Part shown: positions 47,611 through 56,711 of the stretch, piece by piece
How positions within the stretch are numbered: the first letter of the stretch is position 1
Layout: every line of letters begins with the position of its first letter
Source of the DNA: Achatina immaculata
Lineage: Eukaryota; Mollusca; Gastropoda; Stylommatophora; Achatinidae
Direction: 5' to 3'
NCBI GenBank assembly: GCA_009760885.1
Contig: CM019713.1
Location: 22,576,427 to 22,640,426, forward strand
Length of the DNA stretch: 64,000 bases
Notes under the pieces: generated by a model
Seen by the model: the letters and a program-made list of their open reading frames with translations, nothing else
What the model was told of the DNA's origin: nothing
Databases searched by the model: none
Position numbers and translations under genes: made by a program

Positions 47611-49515
47611 GAGATGTACAGAAGTGCGTGAGAGTGTGAATCAAACAAGTTGGTTACGATTTAAGATTTCACGTTTGATTTTTTTTTTGTTTTTAATGCA
47701 TTACTAATGATTTATTTGTTGTTTTTAGTTTTTCAATTCAGCGAGTTTAATACGAAGAAAAAACAAACTGAAACAACGATATAATACTTCGAACACAAGG
47801 CGAAGAGACAGAAACACTGAAAGTAGAAAAAAAAGTATTTATAATAATATACAGTAACTGCTTGTCTTTGAGATGCATGACTTCATAACTCACGATACAT
47901 GCACAAGTATATTAAGATACATGTAGCTGTATTAAACAAATAAATAAAGGGGTAGAAAAGACACAAGAATCAGTATTCAAACTCAGTGAGATAGATATCA
48001 GCAGTCTGTAGCTGATCGTGTCAGAACTGACCAACCATATCTGACTGCCTGTGTACAGGACCGGCGAGCTAGAGCTAGCGAGGGCACTAGTCTTTCGTCT
48101 ACCCTAGTAACAGTCTACGGTTCTGGCGAATTATCGAAATGGCAAGGCAAAACTGGCAAAAATAGCTCAGGCTGAATTCGGGTGTATCAAGCCGAAAGGC
48201 GCAGATATAGAAGTAAATTGTGATGCAGAGAGTGTTCAGCTTTAATTCAGAACGTATGGGGGAGGGGCGAGGAAAAAAGTTTGGGGGGGGGGGGGAGAGG
48301 AAAGCGCAAGACGATCAATTTGCATTCTTTTCAGACTACTTTCCCTGCTGCTTGGAATGGCTTTGCATTTAGCACCACACTGCTATGGTACTTTCCCTGC
48401 TGCTTGGAATGGCTTTGCTTTTAGCACCACACTGCCATAGTTCTCATTGGTTTTTTTTTCTTCCAAACAGCGTCGCACTTGACAATGCCTGTTCTTAACA
48501 GATGCCCAGCCCACAAAATGCTAATACACGAAGCTATAATCTTTTATCTTGCGAGATACTGTAGTCTGTTGCAGCAGCCACCCACAACTAAGTGTGTTCA
48601 TCGCCAGCTTAGGTTAATCTCAAGTCATAGCAAACTGCACTTAGATATGCTTTCTTTCTTCCTAAGCCGTAGGTTCAGTTCCAGAAAAGATTAATACCAA
48701 ATCTTGGTATAAGACATGACAACAAGACAGTACTTTACTGAGGGTTGCAACAAATTTAGATCTAGTTTGATTCGCATCTCGCTTTCTGTAATGTTTGATT
48801 CCCCGAAACCGACCAGTTTTTAAATCTAGGAAATCTGTCCAGGCTGACTGGCCAAGTATAAGAGAATTACGGGCAACATTACTAAGATCCAGTCCTAGAA
48901 CGCTATAACACTGACTGAAGCTATAAAACAACACCGAGCATTGGTTTCCAACTTCAGCGGAAGTCATATGAGTATTCGCGCAGAAAGTTTCTTGTGTAGG
49001 TTCCTAGGAATTTATGTACGTTTTTCATTTAATACCAAAAGGAATGGGAGGACCAAAGCTTATAACAACAGGCTCCGTGATTCCGCCACTCGAAAAAAAG
49101 GCTGGGAGCTAGATCAACAACCAACGATCGCAAAGCAAGATGTGTGAAACATTGAACACGTTGGTTAGAACTAGTATCACGGATCGACAACCAGCGATCG
49201 CAAAGCAAGATGTGTGAAACATTGAACACATGGGTTAGGAACTAGTATCACGGATCGACAACCAGCGATCGCAAAGCAAGATGTTTGAAATACACCAGCT
49301 GAATATATTTAACAAACTAAACTTCATTAGCTGACATACATATTTCTTGCTTGCAATCAGAACATTTACAATCATTCAAGCAGGATGCTGTCATATTTTA
49401 CATTAGCTTCGGTATTTAGAATCTGAAACTTTTTTTCATATAAGTGCTATTGTTCAAGAAGAACAGAGAGAATTAATTAATGACAGTTACAAATTATGCA
49501 GTAATCTTGATTTTT
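47611..49515. other. Intergenic region between DIP2 and SNAPC5, small tandem duplications
   Basis: A block of about 55 bp with CTTTCCCTGCTGCTTGGAAT and TAGCACCACACTG is duplicated at 48338-48440. A segment of about 72 bp with CAACCAGCGATCGCAAAGCA and GATGTGTGAAACATTGAACA occurs three times at about 49110-49285. There is a G-run near 48278-48295. I see no gene. The interval ends with the left target duplication of LINE C (AATCTTGATTTTT, 49503-49515). Confidence 0.6.
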
Positions 49516-50046
49516 CCAGGCTTTTGCAATGCTGCAGACTCTATGGAGATAAAAAAAAAAACTAAGCATAAATATGAAAATCAGGATATTTAAGAGTAAT
49601 TTTCGAAGTGTACTACTCTATGGAAGTGAATGCTGGAAAATCACCAAAACCATAGAAAACAAGTTGAAGACTAAGTGTTTACGAAGAATTAGACAAATAT
49701 TTTGGCCAAACACCATAAGAAATAACATCTTATTGGCAGAAATGGAGATGAAGCCACTGACAACAATCACTGAGGAAAGACGCTGGCGATGGTTGGGACA
49801 TGTGCTCCGAATGACTGACAACTCACTACCAAAAATAGCACTAAGATGGACACCACAGGGGAGCAGAAGTAAGGGTAGACCAAAAGAGACATGGAGAAGA
49901 ACAACAGAAAGGATGTTGAGCAATAGAGGGCTCACCTGGGCAAGAGCAGAAAAAAAGGCGAAGGACAAGCATTTGTGGAAAACCCTTGCGGAAGCCCCAT
50001 GTGCCCTGGGCACTTAAGGTTCAGAGAGAGAGAGAGAGAGAGAGAG
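49516..50046 (+). mobile_element. LINE C 3' fragment
   Basis: AATCTTGATTTTT stands on both sides (49503-49515 and 50047-50059), a 13-bp target duplication. The plus strand reads QAFAMLQTLWR, KIRIFKSNFRSVLLYGSECW, KTKCLRRIRQIFWPNTIRNN, EERRWRWLGHVLRMTDNSLP and RSKGRPKETWRRTTERMLSN, ending CALGT. A GA dinucleotide run then forms the 3' tail (50023-50046). The 147-codon frame from 49574 is unbroken. It is 5'-truncated, with RT catalytic motifs missing. Confidence 0.95.
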
Positions 50047-50129
50047 AATCTTGATTTTTAAAAATTGTATGATATAGATGTATGGTCAGTATTTCTGTTA
50101 TTTGTATTAATTACTTGTTAAAGTGACAT

Positions 50130-50527
50130 ATACAATGGATATGTTTGTGCAGTCAAAACAGAAGAAGGGACGAGTGAATGGTTTCAGATTGAAACAGGCG
50201 TGAAATAAGGATGTATACTGTCTCCTTTGCTTTTTGGAATTGTAATAGACTTCATGCAAAGACTGCATTTCAGAGAATGAGAAACATATTACCTAACACA
50301 TCCTTAGCAATGAATGTTAGAAAACGAGTCCTAAAATGCTATATTGAACCTAACCTATCTTGTTATAAGGAAGTGAATCATGGACAATAGGCAGGTCTGT
50401 ACAAAAATCATTGGAAGCGGCAGAAATGTGGTTTATTAGAAGAATGTTGCGAATCCCCTGGACAGCAAAAATAACTAATGAAGAATGAATGAGAAGAGCT
50501 GGAGAGACAAAAAATCTTGTCAAAAAC

Positions 50528-50563
<36 letters not shown>

Positions 50564-51690
50564 ATGTACTTTCATAGGACATGCAATGAGAAGAGGGGGC
50601 ATTGAAAATATTATAACAACAGAAAAAATAGAAGGAAGAAGATCAAGAGGAAGACCAAGAGAAATGATACTGGGCAGTCTGACGGGATGGTGTGAGAGGA
50701 GATAAACAACTGAGCTGGTGGCCTGCATGAAGGATCGTGTACTCTGGAGAAGCATAATAGCCAACGCCACTCGGCACGTCACCTGATGATGATGATGATG
50801 ATGAATAGACTTCATAATTTAAAAAAAATTGCTGCACAGGTAACACGGGTATTGATTGGGTACATGGGACCGAACTAGAAGATTTTGATTTTACTGATGA
50901 CATAACTCTTATCAGTAACAATGTGAACTCCATGCAAGGAAAAAAAATATCCTGTCTTCACTGCAGAGCAAAATAGGACTTGAAATTAACAAAGACAAAA
51001 CAAAAATAATGAAATTTCCCATTAATCAAAATGGAAAAATACACGTAGACGGGACAGATGTTGAAGAAGTCAATCAATTTGCATACCTTGCCAGCTACAT
51101 AGACCAGGATGGTGACACCAGAAAGGAAGTTAGAATAAGAATTTAAAAGTAGCATCGATCTTCAAGAATCTTGAGAACATATGGCATTCAAAAGTTATAA
51201 GCACAAAAACCAAGTTAAGACTATTCAATTCAAATATAATATCCACCCTCATTTATGTACGCGAAAGCTGGAAAGCAACTTAATTAAGAAATAGACAATA
51301 AACTAGACTCTTTTGAAAACAAATGCCTAAGGAAGATACTCAGCATCAAGTGGAACGAATTCAAGATCAATGCAGAGATAAGAAAGATGACTGAACAACT
51401 ACCAATCTCATGGATGATCAGGAAAAGGAGATGGACATATGTTTGTCATGTGATGATAAGAAATGATCATAGAATCCAAAACAAACTATCAAGTGGATCA
51501 CAACAGGCCGAAAAAAAAAAGATGCAGACCACGTGAAACTCTAAAGAGGACAAATTAATACGCATAAAATCCCTTGATGAGGTTAAAAAGCTCGCTGAAA
51601 ACAGGAAAATAGGCGAACTACCTTGCGAGCCCTATGTGACGTTTAACGGCACGGGAAGGAGATAAGATTATATATATATAAGAAATTGAC
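50130..51690 (+). mobile_element. LINE E, RT and C-terminal part, hosting LINE A
   Basis: On the plus strand and across frames: VKTEEGTSEWFQIETGVK, GCILSPLLFGIVIDF, then after the nested LINE A copy GPTELEDFDFTDDITLISN (RT motif C; FTDD instead of YADD/FADD), KIGLEINKDKTKIMKFPI, VNQFAYLASYIDQDGDTRKE, LRKILSIKWNEFKINAEIRK and ISWMIRKRRWTYVCHVMIRN. The 3' end reads TATGTGACGTTTAACGGCAC, then a GATAAGATTATATATAT tail. The same 3' end is found nested in LINE A at 20044. Stops and shifts abound. I could not place the left edge or a target duplication. Confidence 0.88.
50256..50803 (+). mobile_element. LINE A 3' fragment nested in LINE E
   Basis: AATAGACTTCAT flanks the insertion (50244-50255 and 50804-50815), a 12-bp target duplication cut from the family E RT codons IVIDF. 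The content is the A C-terminus: TAFQRMRNILPNTSLAMNVR, KVC/YIEP, YKEVNHG (YGSESW altered), FIRRMLRIPWTAKITNEE, RRGGIENIITTEKIEGRRSR and CMKDRVLWRSIIANATRH, with a GAT triplet tail at 50784-50803. A GA microsatellite has expanded inside it near 50530-50560. Confidence 0.93.
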
Positions 51691-51833
51691 GTTAGTAAAG
51701 AACACTATTCGAACAATTATCGTTGTTTCGTTTCCTTGACATAACCAGAATTACTTTTTAGCTTGCACAAATGTGCACACGAAAGTACGTATAGTTTCTA
51801 GCGAGTTACAGAAAGACACAGAGGAGAGCAAGG
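51691..51833 (+). promoter_or_regulatory. Putative SNAPC5 promoter and 5' UTR
   Basis: Only about 143 bp separate the LINE E tail from the SNAPC5 ATG. No TATA box at a sensible place or strong initiator can be read. The start of transcription must lie here or inside the LINE; the assignment is by position only. Confidence 0.35.
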
Positions 51834-51953
51834 ATGACACCTTCGAGATCAGCGCATTATAATTATTTCAAAGAAAAATTAATGCTACAAGAAGAGGAGA
51901 AAGTGTTAAAGGAAATGCTAGGAAAGTTTCAGGACCAACTTAACAGGCTTAAG
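51834..51953 (+). CDS. SNAPC5: SNAPC5 homologue, coding exon 1
   Basis: The ATG at 51834 opens MTPSRSAHYNYFKEKLMLQE and continues EEKVLKEMLGKFQDQLNRLK. The second half is a charged amphipathic helix, and QDQLNRLK followed by IEELAL from exon 2 is the conserved core of SNAP19/SNAPC5 (family pattern DQLNRLKVEELAL). SNAPC5 is the small subunit of the snRNA-activating protein complex that binds the proximal sequence element of U1-U6 type snRNA genes. The donor would be AAG followed by GTTCAT, a weak site. Without splicing the frame would stop 8 codons later. Confidence 0.85.
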
Positions 51954-52274
51954 GTTCATAACCCTTTATTGGTACTATGATGATCGCCTGCTATTGCAAT
52001 GTTTGTCAAATTGTCTTTTTATATTGAGTCGAAAGATATATAAAATAATTGTGTTACATACTTAAAATGAGATGAAAATAGATCGTAAGTGCTGAAATAT
52101 ATGGCTTCGCAGTTATTATTCGAGTGAGTCGCGAGAATATACTTAACTATAAGGAAGGATCAATACCGTCACCCTTACTTCATCCCAAAATACTTGTGGA
52201 GTGTCATGTTTTTTCTTATGCTCAACATGGAGAATATATCTTGTTTATATTTTTCATTATTTTGTCAAGTGAGT

Positions 52275-52424
52275 TGTGCTGTTTACAGATAGAAGTTTGC
52301 CTTTAAAGTGAACATATTTTGTTTACAGATAGAAGAGTTTACTTGTAAAGTGAACATATTTTTTTACAGATAGAATAGCTTACCTGTAAAATGCACTTGT
52401 TTTGTTTACTTGTGTTGTTTACAG
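52275..52424 (+). repeat. Repeated acceptor units before SNAPC5 exon 2
   Basis: TTTACAGATAGAA occurs four times, with its AG at 52287-52288, 52327-52328, 52368-52369 and 52423-52424. Only the last leads into the conserved IEELAL codons. The first three copies also carry a donor-like TGTAAAGTGAAC, or a related sequence, 15-20 bases later, so each looks like a tiny pseudo-exon. In-frame stops (TAA, TAG) follow soon after each decoy acceptor. Confidence 0.85.
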
Positions 52425-52583
52425 ATAGAAGAACTTGCACTGTTGAGTCTTATCAAGATGCAGGAAGAACAGTCAAATTTTCATGATGCCAGTAAAGTCA
52501 GACAAAAACAAAATACTGTTAGATCTTTGGATTCTGTTTCTGACAATGCCAGCAGCATATCTTCTGTCCTCCCCGTAGGACTG
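52425..52583 (+). CDS. SNAPC5: SNAPC5 homologue, coding exon 2
   Basis: The exon is 159 nt, phase 0 at both ends, with acceptor GTTTACAG and donor GTAAGT. It encodes IEELALLSLIKMQEEQSNFH, then DASKVRQKQNTVRSLD and a Ser-rich SVSDNASSISSVLPVGL. The first 15 residues continue the helix of exon 1 and are the part best conserved with SNAPC5. The rest is polar and probably disordered. Confidence 0.9.
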
Positions 52584-53039
52584 GTAAGTTGTTGTTATTG
52601 TAAAAGAAGACATCTCTGCTACTTCTGTTCAGTTCTCCAAGCAACTTTCATCTGCTCTTTATGCCTAAAGGCATAGTGTTATGTGATGTGAAAAAAATAT
52701 CCCTTACTTATAAAACACATTCCCGAGACAGCATCTTTCATTGATTAGTCCCTTGACTTCTGTGTAATTAAATTTGATGTTTTATCTGAAAGGTCATGTG
52801 GAATCAGACAGATTAACTTCATTGTCAGACTTAGTTATAACTTGGGGTATGTATGGCAGAAACATTTCTCACTATTTCTAATCTTATCTTGTATTTACTT
52901 TGATGTTTAGTCTTTGATGTATTCTTTATCTTCGTGTCACATCTAGTCATTTTTTTAAAAAAAATTGTTTCTATTGTATGTGCAGTACATTCTCATTTGT
53001 TTAATTTTGAGTTGTAAGTAATTTATTTTTGAATAACTC

Positions 53040-53194
53040 GAGTTTGTGTACAGTTTCTTACTTTGTATATGAGTTTGTGTACAGTTTCTTACTTTGTATA
53101 TGAGTTTGTGTACAGTTTCTTACTTTGTATATGAGTTTGTGTACAGTTTCTTACTTTGTATATGAGTTTGTGTACAGTTTCTTACTTTGTATAT
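53040..53194. repeat. Minisatellite M11 in SNAPC5 intron 2 (31 bp, 5 copies)
   Basis: Five nearly identical units with GAGTTTGTGTACAGTTTCTT and ACTTTGTATAT. It directly abuts M12. Confidence 0.94.
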
Positions 53195-53713
53195 TATTTA
53201 TACTTTCCTCATAGTCTTCTTGATTTGTCCTCATTATTTATACTTTCCTCATAGTCTTCATGATTTGTCCCCATTATTTATACTTTCCTCATAGTCTTCT
53301 TGATTTGTCCCCATTATTTATACTTTCCTCATAGTCTTCTTGATTTGTCCCCATTATTTATACTTTCCTCATAGTCTTCATGATTTGTCCCCATTATTTA
53401 TACTTTCCTCATAGTCTTCTTGATTTGTCCCCATTATTTATACTTTCCTCATAGTCTTCATGATTTGTCCCCTTTTTTTATACTTTCCTCATAGTCTTCA
53501 TGATTTGTCCCCATTATTTATACTTTCCTCATAGTCTTCATGATTTGTCCCCATTATTTATACTTTCCTCATAGTCTTCTTGATTTGTCCCCATTATTTA
53601 TACTTTCCTCATAGTCTTCTTGATTTGTCCCCATTATTTATACTTTCCTCATAGTCTTCATGATTTGTCCCCATTATTTATACTTTCCTCATAGTCTTCA
53701 TGATTTGTCCCCA
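53195..53713. repeat. Minisatellite M12 in SNAPC5 intron 2 (40 bp, 13 copies)
   Basis: Unit: TTATACTTTCCTCATAGTCT, then TCWTGATTTGTCCCCATTAT. Units differ chiefly by TCTTG versus TCATG. Every unit contains a pyrimidine tract followed by AG (CTTTCCTCATAG), a splice-acceptor-like word. Confidence 0.95.
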
Positions 53714-54144
53714 GAGCTTTCTGCCTACGTGTTGAAATGTTCTGACATTTAATTTCTGTCCAGTTATTAATGATTGAAAACTCTGTTTATCCTCCCCTGT
53801 TTGCACACATTTTGTTTATGTAAATTTTAGATGTAAGATTTCCAACCTTACTAGAGCCTTTAAAGGGGTTGTAAGGACTGGTTTCACCCTCCAGAGTCCA
53901 GTCCAGACAGTCATACAAGGCACTTGTGCCTAAACCAATTCTCAGACATCATGTAGGTTGTTTTATGTGCATAAATGGTATGACCTCCGTGTTATTCCTG
54001 TGGGCTGGTGTGCTAAACTATGAGGTTTATATGGGTACATCCAAACTTGCACAATATTACTTCACCACATAATTTATAAATTTGTTGCAAACAGATTATT
54101 CTGATGTATTTATTGCTCATTACATGTTCAACTCTTCTGTTCAG

Positions 54145-54214
54145 GTGTATGAAAATGCTGCAGATATGAACAAGGAATTTCTTGATCTTGATGTTGGTAA
54201 CCAGATTTTTCAAG
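54145..54214 (+). CDS. SNAPC5: SNAPC5 homologue, coding exon 3
   Basis: The exon is 70 nt, with acceptor TGTTCAG and donor GTAAGG. It encodes VYENAADMNKEFLDLDVGNQ and IFQ plus one base. It enters in phase 0 and leaves in phase 1, which matches the last exon (54869) directly: G plus AT gives Asp. Similarity to the family is weak in this stretch, so the assignment depends on splice phase and context. Confidence 0.75.
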
Positions 54215-54490
54215 GTAAGGCAATGTTTATTGATTTTGAATATTTCTTACAGTTTCTGATGTTTCTGTTTGACCTGGAGTATTTGTTACAGTTGCTGATG
54301 TTTCTGCTGCGACATGCCCTAATATTTGTTTTTTTAAGCTTGTATTGACATTTGAATGGATGTTTTATTGTAAGTTATTGTTGAGTTTGGATTGTTAATG
54401 TTTCATTTTCACATGATTGATGTTAGAATTATTGATGTTTTTATTGTGATTTGCAGTAATGTGAAGAATTGTTGATATAATGTGAAGAGG

Positions 54491-54662
54491 TGTTGTCACT
54501 TACAGTAATGTCTTAATGTCTGATTTGTTGCCACTTACAGTAATACCCAAGTTGTTGTCACTTACAGTAATGTCTGAGTTGTCAGACTTACAGTAATATC
54601 TGAGTTGTTGTCACTCACAGTAATGTCTGAGTTGTTGTCACTTACAGTAATGCCTAAGTTGT
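54491..54662. repeat. Minisatellite M13 in SNAPC5 intron 3 (about 27 bp, 6 copies)
   Basis: Units read GTTGTTGTCACTTACAGTAA then TGTCTGA, with some shortened. Each holds CACTTACAG, again acceptor-like. Confidence 0.9.
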
Positions 54663-54701
54663 CTGTGGTTTTTTTTTCTTGTTAATTAAATTTTTTAACA
54701 G

Positions 54702-54721
54702 ACTTGCCTGTTCCAAAAAAA
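54702..54721 (+). other. Possible 20-nt alternative micro-exon in SNAPC5
   Basis: TTTTTTAACAG ends at 54701 and a good donor GTGAGT starts at 54722. The 20 bases between would encode DLPVPKK after exon 3 but shift the last exon out of its acidic frame, giving a Lys/Arg-rich end of 18 residues. I consider it cryptic or alternative. Confidence 0.3.
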
Positions 54722-54868
54722 GTGAGTTTTCAGAAAGTATTGAAGTTATGTAAATGTTCAAGATAACGTCCGTAGTTTGTTGCTGTTGTGTATTAAGATG
54801 AGACATATAAAAAACTGTCACATGATATTAAATATTGGGTCAAAGAAATGTATGATTTATCTTCACAG

Positions 54869-54987
54869 ATAACCAGTGTGATCACACAGAGGAGGAGGAA
54901 GAAGAAGATGAAAGTGATGAGATAGAAGATGATATGGTCAGCAATGATTACACAAATCAACTGCGGTCGTACATGGAAGATCTATGA
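54869..54987 (+). CDS. SNAPC5: SNAPC5 homologue, last coding exon
   Basis: After acceptor CTTCACAG at 54861-54868 the frame reads (D)NQCDHTEEEEEEDESDEIED, then DMVSNDYTNQLRSYMEDL and TGA at 54985-54987. An acidic Glu/Asp run at the C terminus is typical of SNAPC5. Here it is followed by about 20 further residues that I do not recognise. The whole predicted protein is about 155 residues, longer than the roughly 98-residue human protein; most of the extra length is in exons 2-4. I saw no clear AATAAA polyadenylation signal soon after the stop. Confidence 0.85.
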
Positions 54988-55500
54988 TTTGTTTTTTGAA
55001 GTTAATCATTTTGTTTAAGCTGGGGTTTAGACCTGGCCTGTGGTAGAGAGTGATGTTTCTTTATATTTTTGTTGAAAGTTTGAAGAAGAAGAAGATACAG
55101 GAGTTGTGAAGTGGTTAACTAGCTAGCTTTATGTGAATGGAGTAGATTCAAAGATGACTCCAGTACACTCAGAAGTAGATAGAGGTGTATGGTTCAAGAG
55201 TGAGGGGTTGTTGTCACAGTATATGGCTGATGCGGTTCCAGGATGAAGTGATATGTTCTGGATAACCTCGTTGGCCGAAGAAATCTAACATTCTGTGAGC
55301 TTGATCATGAAAATCAACAACCTCAGTACATAACGTTGCAACCTAAGAAGCTGAGAAAAAGGAATAGAATCCTTACACAATCTGGGATGGGAGGAAGAGT
55401 ACAAGAGATAGCTGTAAGAGTCAGTAGGTTTATAGTGGACAGAAGTAGTAAGTCCGGAAGGACTGATGGTGATGGCAATGTCAGAGAAAGTTTACAAAAG
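54988..55500. other. SNAPC5 3' flank, no second gene recognised
   Basis: This contains the likely 3' UTR. A plus-strand open frame at 55336-55521 (basic; KKLRKRNRILTQ, VSRFIVDRSSKSGR) is unlike anything I know and has no splice or start context, so I do not call it. Confidence 0.5.
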
Positions 55501-55985
55501 TTAGAGAGATGTGGGAGGTGAGAGAAATAACAAATTGAACTTTTTAAAAAATCTGATGAACTTGTCAAAGTCTTCCTCTGACACTGATGTGACTCCGATG
55601 CCATCATCTATGTAGCGTTTATAGAATTCTAAAACCTTGTGTTCAAACTGACCCATGAACAGATTGGTGTAGCTACGGCCAATTTTGGTGCCTGTGGCCA
55701 CACCGCTAATCTGGTTGAAGTACAGGCCATTGAATTTAAATGAGTTCAAGGACAAGTCATGTCTGCCCAACAGAATTAACTGGCACCTGACATATGTGTT
55801 GGGGAATAGTCCTTGAAAATTGAGAACACTTGCCTGCAAGATGAGGTACACTAAGCACACTGTACCAGTAGAAGTCTTGTGCATTAAGGAAAAATGAATA
55901 TTTACAGGGTAGTCTGTTCCATGTATCTGGTTGCTGATAGTAGGCAAGCAGTGGAGCACAGCTGTGCTTTGAGAGTAAATTACTT
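55501..55985 (-). mobile_element. Penelope-like element RT fragment
   Basis: The minus strand carries FKFNGLYFNQISGVATGTKI, GRSYTNLFMGQFEHKVLEFY and KRYIDDGIGVTSVSEEDFDK. The order G.YF.QI.G.A.GT...Y.NLFMG..E followed by YIDD is the RT core of Penelope-like retroelements, not of LINEs (which have YADD/FADD). The palm subdomain is present, but upstream fingers and any GIY-YIG endonuclease are not found; it is a truncated copy of about 150 codons that is open in one frame. Confidence 0.82.
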
Positions 55986-56066
55986 CACTATATGAAGATC
56001 ATTGATCAGAACATTCAGAGGAACAAGTATATTTTGCTTTTAAAATAAGTGTGACTATGATCAGAG

Positions 56067-56422
56067 TTTACGAAGAGTTAGAAAAATATTTTGGCCAAAC
56101 ACCATAGGAAATAACATCTTGTTGGCAGAAATGCAGATGAAGCCACTGACAGCAATTATTGAGGAAAGACGCTGGCACTGGGTGAGACACGTGTTCCTAA
56201 TGACTGACACCTCACTACCAAAATTAGCACTAAGATGGACACCACAAGGTAGAAGTAAAGGTATACCAAAAGAGACATGGAGAAGAACAACAGAGAGGAT
56301 GTTGAGCAATAGAGGGCTTACCTGGGCAAAAAGCAGAAAAAAAGGCAAAAGGACAGGCATTTGTGGAAAACCCTTGCAGAAGCCCCATGTGCCTTGGGCA
56401 CTTAAGGTTCGGAGAGAGAGAG
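56067..56422 (+). mobile_element. LINE C 3' fragment
   Basis: ATGATCAGAG occurs on both sides (56057-56066 and 56423-56432), a 10-bp target duplication. The plus strand reads LRRVRKIFWPNTIGNNILL, EERRWHWVRHVFLMTDTSLP and TERMLSNRGLTWAKSRKK, with a GAGAGAGAGA tail. The open frame from 56119 is kept through most of the copy. Confidence 0.93.
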
Positions 56423-56711
56423 ATGATCAGAGTACTAAAGAAGTTGTTGTAGGACATAGCTTATATACCCTCAGAAGTTAAAAAATGGAAGAATTGTCAT
56501 TTTTGTTTTGTTTTAAAATCAAAATTTATAACTTTAGAATATATGGAGTCAGAAAGAAAGAAAGGATTGCAGGAAAAATATTGGAGGCGGAAGACATTTT
56601 AAAGAGTAAGGAGGTCAAGGATTTTGTTCTGATTTTTTTTCTAGCACACACGAAAAAGAGCCCAGGGTCCACTCAGCCTCAAAACTTGGTGCCAGAAAAA
56701 TCTGGGAAGGT
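56423..56711. other. Short unique stretch before M14
   Basis: A plus-strand open frame starting at 56485 (FKIKIYNFRIYGVRKKERIA) runs into the M14 array. I do not recognise it and see no evidence that it is a gene. Confidence 0.4.
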
